Below, piece by piece: positions 45,572 through 54,241 of a stretch of 64,000 bases of DNA. The notes under the pieces were generated by a model. The model saw nothing but the letters and a program-made list of their open reading frames with translations, ran no database searches and was not told where the DNA came from. This DNA is from Roseovarius arcticus (GTDB lineage Bacteria > Pseudomonadota > Alphaproteobacteria > Rhodobacterales > Rhodobacteraceae). Made by a program: the position numbers and the translations under genes. How positions within the stretch are numbered: the first letter of the stretch is position 1; every line of letters begins with the position of its first letter. Where the stretch lies: the NCBI RefSeq assembly GCF_006125015.1, contig NZ_SZZN01000001.1, positions 3,224,001 to 3,288,000 of the forward strand. Reading direction: 5' to 3'.

Positions 45572-47113
45572 TTACCAAAGTACCTCCAACTTGTTCATAA
45601 CCTTTTCGGCAATCAGGTCCAGCGGTTCATAATAAGTGTGCACAGCCCAGATCCCCAGAGGCACTCCGATAACGATCGCTATAATCACCGACGCCCAAGC
45701 GACACGGTGTCTCATGCTTTCGCCGCGCGAGCGGATATAGGGGATCGTGGCAATCGGCCAGATCTCAAGCTTGCTAATCAGGTCCTCTGGGCGGCGGGGG
45801 CTGCGGTTCAGAAGCTCCAGAAGCACGACTAAGGCTAGCCCTAGCGCAATGCCAAAGAACATGCCGCCGCCTGCAACCATCAGCCGGTTCGGCTTGGCTG
45901 GGGCGCTGGGGACGGCTGGCTGTTCGATCACGGAAATACGCTGGCCTTGCGCTGTCGTCTCGATCCGCTCGCCGGTCGATGCCTGCGCCAGATTGCTAAC
46001 CGCAGCGTTGTACTGCAGTTGAATATTGTCATGGTTGCGTTGCAACTCCGCCAAGGTGATGGCGTTCGCCGGCGTCTGTTCGATCGTGGCTGTCAGCTTG
46101 GCAAGGCGCTGCTCGGTGACGGACCTTTGATCCTCTAGCGCCTCAATCTGACTGTCGAGCTGGGAGAGTTGTATATCTAGCGTCGAATTGCCAGTCTGAT
46201 CGGCGGGCTGGTCCGGGTTCGAGTTCTGTTCGGCCGCCACGATATCTTCCAGCTTCTTAACCCTTGCCTGAAGTATTATGATCCGCGGATTGCTGTCGGA
46301 ATAGACCACTAGATCGTTGCTAAGCTGGGCCCGCAACTGCTCTAGTTGCTGCTCGGCTGGGGTCAGGTTTTGGCGAACGATGCCAACGACCTGTCCGGTC
46401 GAGTTGTAAATCTCCATCAGCTTTTCGCGCTGGCCTTTGAGAGAGAAAATCTGCTGGTCGAGCTGCTCCAGATTGGTCTGAAGCGCGCCCTGCTGCGCCT
46501 GCCGGAACTGAAGGCTGTCAGGAAGCGTGCCGGAATTCTCTTCCTTGAATTGCAAAATGCGGCCGCTGCGCCTGCCCAGTTCCTCGCTCAGGCGGTCCAC
46601 TTCCTGCTGAAAGAACTCCAGCGTTCCAGTGGCGCGGTCCTTACGGTAGCTCACATCCAGTTTTTGGATCTCGGTTAGGTATTCGTTCAGCACTCCGGCT
46701 GCGGCCTTGCCGGACGGGGCTTCAAAGGTGATTGTCATCAGGCTGGCTTCATTGCGCCCCGCACTGATCCGGATCGCTGTTTGGTTTCGTAGCGCCTCGA
46801 TAATCTGATCCGGGCTCGCATCGGCCTGATCGCGACGCACTTCGTACTTCTTCGCAATATCCAGCAGCACAGGCCGCGTCAGCAATCGCTGCTCAACGAT
46901 CTGAAGCTGCTCTTGGGCGGGTGTTGTGACGGTGCTTGATGCCAGATTCGTAGGGATCTGCGGCGACTCGACGATAAGCCGCATCTGCGCCACGTAGGTT
47001 GGCGGCAACGTCAGCGCGAGAATGATCGAGACCGCCGACACAATCGTCGCAACGATCAGGAAATACGGCAGTCGTCTCAAAAATATAGAGGTATAATAGC
47101 GCGCTGGCCCCAT
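45572..47113 (-). CDS. Wzz/Wzc-type polysaccharide chain-length determinant (PCP), XrtA-locus type
   Basis: This 513-residue membrane protein has one helix near the N-terminus (about 14-36), a long periplasmic coiled-coil region from about 150 to 370 (QQEVDRLSEELGRRSGRILQFKE and later), and a C-terminal hydrophobic segment after the Pro-rich PAVPSAPAKPNRL. A further helix lies near residue 475. This is the PCP-2a layout without its own kinase. It would form the periplasmic ring that sets polymer length with the CpsD-type kinase. It starts one base after the ATPase stop and ends 40 bases before the kinase start. Confidence 0.9.
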   Translation of the reverse strand: MGPARYYTSIFLRRLPYFLIVATIVSAVSIILALTLPPTYVAQMRLIVESPQIPTNLASSTVTTPAQEQLQIVEQRLLTRPVLLDIAKKYEVRRDQADASPDQIIEALRNQTAIRISAGRNEASLMTITFEAPSGKAAAGVLNEYLTEIQKLDVSYRKDRATGTLEFFQQEVDRLSEELGRRSGRILQFKEENSGTLPDSLQFRQAQQGALQTNLEQLDQQIFSLKGQREKLMEIYNSTGQVVGIVRQNLTPAEQQLEQLRAQLSNDLVVYSDSNPRIIILQARVKKLEDIVAAEQNSNPDQPADQTGNSTLDIQLSQLDSQIEALEDQRSVTEQRLAKLTATIEQTPANAITLAELQRNHDNIQLQYNAAVSNLAQASTGERIETTAQGQRISVIEQPAVPSAPAKPNRLMVAGGGMFFGIALGLALVVLLELLNRSPRRPEDLISKLEIWPIATIPYIRSRGESMRHRVAWASVIIAIVIGVPLGIWAVHTYYEPLDLIAEKVMNKLEVLW

Positions 47114-47114
47114 C

Positions 47115-47972
47115 TCAGACTTTCGCCTCCTTTTTCAGAGAGTTACCGCCAAAAAATACGCCGTCCTCAATCACCTGGCGAACGATATCCTCGTCTACCG
47201 TACGGATTTCGTTGGTCCAAGCGTAAAGCAGCGCAAAATCGCAAAATTGGTTTATGAGCCTCGGGACGCCAGATGTCTTCTCAAATATCTGTTTGCAGGC
47301 CCCATCGGTGAATTCTTCGCCAGTGCCGCCAGCGGTTTTCAGGCGGTGGCGGATATAATCTGCGACGGTCGTCTCGTCCATCCGCTCCAAATGGAAGCTG
47401 GCAGCGACCCGTTGGGTCAACTGCGTCATTTTGGGGTCGAGGATCAGATCGCGCAATTCGGGCTGCCCTACCAACACAAGCTGGATCAACTCGTCAGTGT
47501 TTGAGTTGATGTTGGTTAGCATCCGCACCTCTTCCAGGCCTTCGACCGTCAGGTTTTGCGCCTCGTCAAAGATCAGCACGACCCTGCGTCCCTTGGCATA
47601 CTGGCCAACCAGAAAATCCTCCAGCGCCTGGAACATTCTCACGTAGCTTGTGCCTTCCTCAAAAGGCACCCTCAGTGCGTTTAGCACCCACTGCAGCAAC
47701 TCGCCGCGCCCACCCTGCGCGTTTGAGATCAGACCGACTGTAATCGACTCTTCCAACTCGCTCAGAAGGTATTGAATCAGGGTTGTCTTTCCAGCCCCGA
47801 TTTCGCCAGTCAGCACGGTGATCGGCGCACATGTCATTATTCCGTACTCTAATACAGAATAGCCACGCCTGTGCAGTGGCGACCAATACAGGAATCCTGG
47901 ATCCGGAAGAAGTGTGAACGGACGCCGATCAAACTGGAAAAAATCTAGATAAAATCCATTACTGGTGGACAT
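47115..47972 (-). CDS. AAA+ ATPase of PEP-CTERM/exosortase loci
   Basis: This 285-residue cytoplasmic ATPase has Walker A GEIGAGKTT at residues 56-64 and Walker B VVLIFDEAQNL. The N-terminal FFQFDRRPFTLLPDPGFLYWS is characteristic of the ExeA/GspA-like 'putative secretion ATPase' family found beside exosortase genes. The start at 47972 is chosen; a GTG seven codons earlier is an alternative. It is the first gene of the minus-strand arm, transcribed from the 602-base divergent region. Its role in sorting or export is unproven. Confidence 0.9.
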   Translation of the reverse strand: MSTSNGFYLDFFQFDRRPFTLLPDPGFLYWSPLHRRGYSVLEYGIMTCAPITVLTGEIGAGKTTLIQYLLSELEESITVGLISNAQGGRGELLQWVLNALRVPFEEGTSYVRMFQALEDFLVGQYAKGRRVVLIFDEAQNLTVEGLEEVRMLTNINSNTDELIQLVLVGQPELRDLILDPKMTQLTQRVAASFHLERMDETTVADYIRHRLKTAGGTGEEFTDGACKQIFEKTSGVPRLINQFCDFALLYAWTNEIRTVDEDIVRQVIEDGVFFGGNSLKKEAKV

Positions 47973-48574
47973 GGTGACGTGGAAACCTCCCACCCGAACA
48001 AAACCAAACTTTGGTCCTTCGGGGATTGCCGAAACATGAACCCAGAATTACCGATGAAAAATACACTGTATTCATTGCCTTGAAGCGCGCCTTGCTGCGC
48101 CGAAAGAGCACCCTCAATCTATTTGACCACGAGGTCAAGCTTGGCAAGCATTTTACCCGCCTCAGTGGACGAATTAAAGGCCACAAATGAGGCAATTTGA
48201 ACGGTTTTCTCACACTGTTTCTTATGCGTCGTCAATAGGTCGCTGGCTCAACTAAAAGGCGAGCGGCGCTATACAGCTTATGCGTGTGTCAGGTAGCGAA
48301 TCTACGTAACCAGATCAAACTTATAGGAAAATTAACAGACTCGTGGCCGAGACCGATGTAGTATTGGTGTTATCCTTTACGATCCGAAGTTAAATTTCTT
48401 CTATCTTTCAAATGGTTAGTCAAATTTCCGCCTAATCCAACACTTAATTTCAGCGCGGCGATTCGCCGTTGATTGGTACTAACTACGCCTACCGAGCAGA
48501 GCTAATCGGCCGGAAACAAGGCCGTGCAAGAGTAACGAGGAACTTTTTGTGCCGCTGGGACTTAGGACAGTGTT
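47973..48574. promoter_or_regulatory. 602-base divergent intergenic region of the exosortase/EPS locus
   Basis: No convincing gene is present here. The region is clearly more AT-rich than the neighbours and holds the outward promoters of both arms. A palindrome lies at 48123-48138. Several A/T-rich stretches (for example around 48310-48345 and 48385-48425) could be binding or bending sites. A short reading frame on the minus strand at 47959-48213 has no family features and is treated as noise. Confidence 0.6.
48123..48138. promoter_or_regulatory. Palindrome TTGACC-N4-GGTCAA
   Basis: TTGACC (48123-48128) and GGTCAA (48133-48138) form a perfect 6-bp inverted repeat with a 4-base spacer, in the middle of the divergent region. 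It may be an operator for a dimeric regulator of the EPS genes. No regulator gene is visible in the window. Confidence 0.4.
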
Positions 48575-49264
48575 ATGCCAAATCAAACAGAAGAATTCTC
48601 CGGCGCTAACGCTGACCGCTCTGCAAAAGGAATTTTGCCGACTCTTCCGGGGCGTGCTTGCGTTTATAGAAAGTTTGGCAAGCGTCTTTTTGATATTAGT
48701 TTTGTTTTATTGGCCGCGCCGATCATAGTGCCAATCACGCTGGCTCTTGCACTCATTCTTGTCTGCCGGGGTATCGCGCCTTTTTATCGTCAGCGGCGGA
48801 TCGGCCGGAACGGCAAGGTTTTCTATCTGCTCAAGCTGCGCACAATGGTTCGCGATGCCGATGCCGTTCTGGAGCGGCATCTGGCGGAAAATCCTGATGC
48901 CCGCGCTGAGTGGGAGCGAAATCAAAAGCTGCGGCAAGATCCACGGATAACCAAAGGTGGAACATTTTTGCGCAAATCCTCTCTGGATGAGCTGCCACAG
49001 TTCTGGAACGTTCTGACCGGCGAGATGTCTTTGATTGGCCCGCGTCCGATCATGGTCTGCCAGAAGGATCTTTACCCCGGCAACCGCTACTACAAAATGC
49101 TACCGGGCATCTCAGGCACATGGCAGATCTCCAAGCGTAACAATTCGTCATTTTCCGACCGGGCGTTTTATGACAACGCTTACTGGCAAGAGATGTCGCT
49201 ATCGACCGACTTTTTGATCCTCTACCGAACCGTTTTCGTTGTCATTCGAGGAACGGGTTGTTGA
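48575..49264 (+). CDS. Polyprenyl-phosphate sugar transferase (initiating, PssY/WbaP-type)
   Basis: This 229-residue monotopic membrane enzyme adds the first sugar phosphate to undecaprenyl phosphate. It has the N-terminal membrane helix KRLFDISFVLLAAPIIVPI, the basic loop FYRQRRIGRNGKVFYLLKLRTM, and the catalytic block LRKSSLDELPQFWNVLTGEMSLIGPRP. The C-terminal domain ends in DFLILYRTVFVVI. It is the first gene of the plus-strand arm of the exosortase locus, facing the ATPase gene. Identity at the family level is certain; the sugar is not known. Confidence 0.93.
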   Translation: MPNQTEEFSGANADRSAKGILPTLPGRACVYRKFGKRLFDISFVLLAAPIIVPITLALALILVCRGIAPFYRQRRIGRNGKVFYLLKLRTMVRDADAVLERHLAENPDARAEWERNQKLRQDPRITKGGTFLRKSSLDELPQFWNVLTGEMSLIGPRPIMVCQKDLYPGNRYYKMLPGISGTWQISKRNNSSFSDRAFYDNAYWQEMSLSTDFLILYRTVFVVIRGTGC

Positions 49265-49329
49265 CACGCGGTATTTGGCGCATTCAGGTCACTTGATGTG
49301 ATTTTGTATATGAGTACCGCGGGAAGGCT

Positions 49330-51795
49330 ATGATGGTTCGGACTGGTATCTTGAGCGGCGCGCGCATGTTCGCCGCCGTACTTGCGGCTTTGGTGCTGCT
49401 GACAGCCTGCGACTCGGCAGAAGAGCGCGCTGAGGAACACTTCCAATCTGGAATGGCTTTTGTCGAGGCGGGTGACATTGACCGCGCTCTGATCGAATTC
49501 CGTAACGTGTTCAAACTGAACGGCAATCACAAGGAAGCGCGCCTCACTTACGCCCGGATTGAGCGCGAGCGCGGAAACATTCCTGCGTCCTTTGGCCAAT
49601 TTCTGCGCCTTATCGAACAAGACCCAGACAATTTGGAAGGCCGCCGTGCCCTTGCCGAAATGGCACTGGAAACCGGCAATTGGGAAGAGTTGGAGCGCCA
49701 CGGCGCCGCGGCGGCCGAGCTTGCACCTGATGATCTGGAAATTCAGGCCCTTAACAATTCTTTGGCCTACTCCCAGTCTATCAAAAGCGGCAATATCGCT
49801 GCGTCACGTCTCGTGGTGCAGAAGTCCCGCGACCTTATACAGGCCGACCCCGGCCTCATGAACGCTCGGCGCACCCTTATCGATTATCTGGTACGCAGCC
49901 GGGATTGGGACGATGCGCTAGACGAAATCGACGCGGCGCTGGCCTTGGACCCCAACACGAGCGGTCTCTATGCGGTTCGTCTGAGCATCCTGCAGGAACT
50001 GAATCGGCCAAGCGATGTTGAAGCCCAGCTTTTGCAGATGACCCAGCTTTTTCCCGGCGACGAGGGCGTGAAACAGCTGCTCATGCAGCATTACATTGAT
50101 CACGAGGATCTGGACGCTGCCGAACGGTTTCTACGTAAAGAGGCGGCGACTGCCTCCGAAGATTTCATGCCCGTGCAGCGGCTGACTGTTTTTCTGGACC
50201 AGTATCGCGGATCCGCTGTCGCGATCTCGGAATTGGATAAGGTCATCGCGCAGGGCGGCCCCAGCACGGAACGGATGAGGGCGATGCGCGCGGTGCTAAA
50301 ATTCCGCGCCGGAGATACCGATACCGCGATCACCGAGATGAGAGCCCTGTTAAAAGATGCCGAACGTTCTATCACGACCCGCGAAATCGAGGTGGAATTT
50401 GCCCGCTTGCTGTTTCAGGCGGGCAAACCGGACGAGGCGCGCGCCCTTGTCGAGGCAATGCTGGTCGAGGATCCTACGCAGGTTGATGCGCTCAAATTCA
50501 AGGCCGCTTGGCTGATAGAAGAGGATCAGACTGGCGACGCGATCGTTCTTTTGCGCAACGCCCTTGGACAGGCACCGCGCGATCCGCAACTGATGACCCT
50601 CATGGCACAGGCGCATGAGCGCAATGGCGATCGCGCATTGATGGGCGAGATGCTGGCTTTGGCGGTCGAAATTTCGCTGAATGCAGCGCCCGAATCGCTG
50701 CGCTATGCCCAATACCTCATCACAGAGGGCAATCAGACTGTTGCGGAAAGAGTTCTGATCGATGCTCTGCGTCTGTCACCGCAGAATCGCGAATTGCTGG
50801 CAGCGCTTGGCGAACTTTATCTACAGACCCAAGATTGGCCTCGGCTTGATTCCGTGATTCGCACAATCAGCAGTCTGGATGACAGCAACGCCGTGGCCAT
50901 GGCCAATCAGCTAAAGTCCAAGATGCTTTCTGCGCAGGAGCGTACCGGCGATCTGACCGAATTTCTGACCCAGCTGGCAGATGATCCCGAATTTGAGGTG
51001 TCCGCCGAGCTTGCCCTCGTCCGCTCCGAACTGGCGCAGGGAGAGGTGAAGAGCGCTTTGGACCGTCTGGACGAATTGCTAGAGGCGAGTCCCGACTCGC
51101 TGCCCCTCCGCTTTGTAAAAGCGCATACGATGAACATAGATGGAAACCCGGATGAGGCGGAAACCCTCTATCGGGCGATCCTTGGGGATCATCCCGATGC
51201 GGTGGCTGTGTGGGCAGCCCTGCGTGAGCTGAAAGTTGAGCAGGGAGACATGGATGCGGCGCAATCTGTGCTGGACGACGCGCTCGCGAAACTGCCGAAA
51301 GATCTAAATTTGCTAATGATGCAGGCGTCCGAATACGAACGCACCGGGCAGCTGGACAACGCCATTGACGTCTATGAGAAGCTCTATGCCATCGATAGCA
51401 GGGCCTTGGTGGTTGCGAACAACCTCGCTAGCCTGCTGACGACACACCGCACCGATGACGAAAGCCTGGAGCGGGCCTATGCGCTGGCCCGGCGCCTGAA
51501 GAATACGCGCGTTGCCGCTTATCAGGACACATATGGCTGGGTCGCTTATCGGTTGGGTAATTATGAGGACGCGCTGCGCTATCTCAAATCCGCAGCCGAC
51601 GCCCTGCCCCAAGAACCACTGGTTTTCTATCATCTAGCAAAAACCTATGTTGCGCTGGAACGCATTGACGACGCGCTAGTGGCCTACCAGACAGCCCTAG
51701 ACGTGTCAGGGAGTGCCGAGTCGCCTACAAAGCTCACCACGGAGTTGAAGTCGGAAATCGAACGTTTGTCGGCGGAGCCTGAAGTATCTCAATAA
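49330..51795 (+). CDS. TPR lipoprotein of the PEP-CTERM (PrsT-like) type
   Basis: This 821-residue protein has a signal peptide with the lipobox LTAC (Cys27 from the first Met). The rest is a long array of tetratricopeptide-like repeats, for example AGDIDRALIEFRNVFKLNGNHKEARLTYARI and later PDEAETLYRAILGDHPDAVAVWAALRELK. The protein should be a periplasmic or outer-membrane-anchored scaffold. Its length and position beside exosortase genes resemble the PrsT family, which is linked to PEP-CTERM systems. GGGAAGG gives a good ribosome site; either of two adjacent ATGs may start it. Confidence 0.82.
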   Translation: MMVRTGILSGARMFAAVLAALVLLTACDSAEERAEEHFQSGMAFVEAGDIDRALIEFRNVFKLNGNHKEARLTYARIERERGNIPASFGQFLRLIEQDPDNLEGRRALAEMALETGNWEELERHGAAAAELAPDDLEIQALNNSLAYSQSIKSGNIAASRLVVQKSRDLIQADPGLMNARRTLIDYLVRSRDWDDALDEIDAALALDPNTSGLYAVRLSILQELNRPSDVEAQLLQMTQLFPGDEGVKQLLMQHYIDHEDLDAAERFLRKEAATASEDFMPVQRLTVFLDQYRGSAVAISELDKVIAQGGPSTERMRAMRAVLKFRAGDTDTAITEMRALLKDAERSITTREIEVEFARLLFQAGKPDEARALVEAMLVEDPTQVDALKFKAAWLIEEDQTGDAIVLLRNALGQAPRDPQLMTLMAQAHERNGDRALMGEMLALAVEISLNAAPESLRYAQYLITEGNQTVAERVLIDALRLSPQNRELLAALGELYLQTQDWPRLDSVIRTISSLDDSNAVAMANQLKSKMLSAQERTGDLTEFLTQLADDPEFEVSAELALVRSELAQGEVKSALDRLDELLEASPDSLPLRFVKAHTMNIDGNPDEAETLYRAILGDHPDAVAVWAALRELKVEQGDMDAAQSVLDDALAKLPKDLNLLMMQASEYERTGQLDNAIDVYEKLYAIDSRALVVANNLASLLTTHRTDDESLERAYALARRLKNTRVAAYQDTYGWVAYRLGNYEDALRYLKSAADALPQEPLVFYHLAKTYVALERIDDALVAYQTALDVSGSAESPTKLTTELKSEIERLSAEPEVSQ

Positions 51796-51956
51796 GTGCC
51801 GCACAAGATGACACGCGGCGGCTTAAAACCGCCGTATTCCTGCGCAAAAACAAGCAACCGCGGCAATTCTGCCGCATATCGCGGAATGCGCGATAGCAGA
51901 GGATTGTTTCGCAACACGCGAAATGCCAGATTATCAGAAAAAAGGAAGAGAGACAG

Positions 51957-52580
51957 ATGCGCATGATGTTTAAATCACTCGTTCTCCTCGCGATTGCGAT
52001 GGCCTTTGGCACGGCATCCGGGGCCTTGGCGCAGAGTTCCTACAAGATCCAACCGGGCGATGCGCTTCAGGTTGAGGTGCTTGAGGATCCCAATCTTAAC
52101 CGCACAGTTCTGGTTCTGCCCGACGGGTCGATCAGCTTTCCGCTTGTAGGCTCGATCAAGGCGTCCGGTCGATCAATTGATTCGCTCAGCTCTTCGTTGG
52201 CGTCGGGACTGGCATCTAACTTCAACACACAGCCAACCGTCTTCGTATCGCTTCAGGCGCTTGCGCCGCCGCCCGTTGCCACCGTCCCCGTTCCGGTCGT
52301 CGGGCCAACGGTGGATGTCTACGTGATGGGTGAGGTGGTCGCGCAGGGCAAGATCGCCGCTGCCGAAGGGACTACGTTGCTCCAGATTCTCGCCGAAGCT
52401 GGGGGCCTGACCAGGTTCGCCGCTCGCAAGCGCATCGAATTGCGCCGCGAAGACCGCGCAACGGGCAATGTCCGCAAGTACCTCTACAACTACGATGGCA
52501 CGGGCGTGAGCATCCGGGGTAATACCGTCCTCGGAGCTGGTGACGTCATCGTCGTACCGGCACGCCGATTGTTTGAATAG
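51957..52580 (+). CDS. Wza-like polysaccharide export protein
   Basis: This 207-residue protein has a signal peptide of about 25 residues ending ALA. It contains the Poly_export domain (YKIQPGDALQVEVLEDPNLN and VLPDGSISFPLVGSIKASGRS) and then one SLBB-type region (VYVMGEVVAQGKI and GTTLLQILAEAGGL). It is shorter than E. coli Wza and lacks its C-terminal helical barrel, but it matches the export proteins in exosortase loci. No lipobox is visible. AAAGGAAGAGAG precedes the ATG. It presumably forms the outer-membrane exit for the polymer with the beta-barrel that follows. Confidence 0.9.
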   Translation: MRMMFKSLVLLAIAMAFGTASGALAQSSYKIQPGDALQVEVLEDPNLNRTVLVLPDGSISFPLVGSIKASGRSIDSLSSSLASGLASNFNTQPTVFVSLQALAPPPVATVPVPVVGPTVDVYVMGEVVAQGKIAAAEGTTLLQILAEAGGLTRFAARKRIELRREDRATGNVRKYLYNYDGTGVSIRGNTVLGAGDVIVVPARRLFE

Positions 52581-52591
52581 GGGACGCTGGG

Positions 52592-54097
52592 GTGGCCATA
52601 TTCTTGAACAGGCTGTCCTTCCTGCTGATCGGCGGAACGGTCTGTAGCGTTGCACTGGCCCCGGCGATTGGGCAGCAGGCAATGTTGCAGCCGATCGCCG
52701 GGCAGCCATCTGGCCAATCCGGCCTGACAGGCAGGTCAGTATCACCCGTCCTGGCCCCCCAGCCCACGACCGGTGCAGCGGGCACAGGGTCCGGCGTGTC
52801 TATCACGCTCGATTATCTGTCGACGCTCCGATACGATGAAAACCTCGGCTTGGACGATCCCTCGCTTGGTTCGACATCGCGCTGGGAAAACACGCTTGCG
52901 CTTGGCGTTATAAACCAGACGCCGATTTCCACGCTGACCTTTAATCTGTCAGGGCTGCACCGGCTCTCGGATCAACCGACAATCGGCGGCAATGCTGAAT
53001 TCAACGATCCAGCGGCGCGCCTGAGCTATACGCGCAACACCGGCAACAGTTCGATTGCTGCGCTGGCGGAATATCGTGAAACCGACCTGACCTTTAACCA
53101 GACCCTCACTGACATTAATCAGGACGGCATCATTGATAACGCCGACATTGTCATCGACCGCGGCACCCGTGCCTCGTCTCGCGCCGGTCTGACATGGCAA
53201 ACTGGCATCAATGATCCACTGGGGTTCATCTTTAACTATAACCGCCGCGAACGAGACTATCAGAACACCAACGATCCTGGTCTCTTTGACAATCTGATCA
53301 ACGATTACACACTGACCGCCCTCTTGCGCCTGTCTCCGGTCCTGCAGGGGAACGTTCGCGTCAGATATACCGACTACACGGCCGAGGATGTGCCCGGGAC
53401 AGATCGTCAGACCACAACACTAACCACTGGCGTGACGTATGATGCCTCGGCAGTGACCAAGGTCGATGCAAGTGTCGGCGTGACACAGGTCGACGAAACA
53501 CTCAGTGCCGTACCTTCAAACACGACCGACGAAGACTTCGTCGCCTCCTTTGCCGTGACGCGTGATATGCCGAATGGCACAGCCACCGCACTGATCGACC
53601 GGACCTTTGGCACCAATGGCGACCGCACAAATGCCACTGTTGGGCGGGCACTTCTGCTTCCGACTGGTACGCTCGATTTCAATATCGGCGCATCCTATGG
53701 CGCCTCTGGGAACACGACGGCGATCGGGGATATCACGTATGTTCACACGCTACCTAGTTCGCAGGTCACCGCATCGCTCCGGCGCCAGGTAGGCACCAGC
53801 ACTCAGAGTGTGGAAACAAAGCAGACGCTGGCCAGTCTCGATTATGACTATCTCATAAATCCGCTTTCAAGCGTCACGCTTGGCGTCGCGTACGTCGATC
53901 AGCAAAACGAAGGCTCCGGCTCCACCAACCGCCGCCAGCGGTCCAACTTCAACGCTGCCTATAACCGTGTGCTGACAGAGAACTGGAGCATGACGGTCGG
54001 ATATCAGTACAGCTATAACGACGACAACGGACCGGGCACCGCTGATAGTAATGCCGTTTATGTGACCTTGGGTCGGCAGTTTCTCCTAAAGCCCTGA
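52592..54097 (+). CDS. Outer-membrane beta-barrel protein of PEP-CTERM loci
   Basis: This 501-residue secreted protein has an N-terminal hydrophobic export region and a Pro/Gln/Gly-rich linker. From about residue 70 there are repeated short beta-strand patterns with aromatic ends (SITLDYLSTLRYDENLGLDD, TLTFNLSGLHRL), ending in the outer-membrane signature YVTLGRQFLLKP. It resembles the TIGR03016-type protein found next to exosortases, probably a polymer-secretion pore. The start is GTG at 52592, 12 bases after the export gene, so the two are cotranscribed. Confidence 0.82.
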   Translation: MAIFLNRLSFLLIGGTVCSVALAPAIGQQAMLQPIAGQPSGQSGLTGRSVSPVLAPQPTTGAAGTGSGVSITLDYLSTLRYDENLGLDDPSLGSTSRWENTLALGVINQTPISTLTFNLSGLHRLSDQPTIGGNAEFNDPAARLSYTRNTGNSSIAALAEYRETDLTFNQTLTDINQDGIIDNADIVIDRGTRASSRAGLTWQTGINDPLGFIFNYNRRERDYQNTNDPGLFDNLINDYTLTALLRLSPVLQGNVRVRYTDYTAEDVPGTDRQTTTLTTGVTYDASAVTKVDASVGVTQVDETLSAVPSNTTDEDFVASFAVTRDMPNGTATALIDRTFGTNGDRTNATVGRALLLPTGTLDFNIGASYGASGNTTAIGDITYVHTLPSSQVTASLRRQVGTSTQSVETKQTLASLDYDYLINPLSSVTLGVAYVDQQNEGSGSTNRRQRSNFNAAYNRVLTENWSMTVGYQYSYNDDNGPGTADSNAVYVTLGRQFLLKP

Positions 54098-54241
54098 TTT
54101 AGCAGCGTTTAAGGCAACACCTAGACCGGATAGCGCGCCGCACTACATAAGGTGGCTCGGGGATAGGCCGTATCCGGCTTGACCCCGCAGCGCTTTTCAT
54201 ATCACGGTGCAGGCTTCTCATCCCGACCAAAGAGCTCGACA

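Noticed and set aside
47959..48213. 84-codon minus-strand frame upstream of the ATPase gene
   Set aside because: It lacks a good ribosome site and any family feature and overlaps the ATPase start; it is treated as part of the control region.
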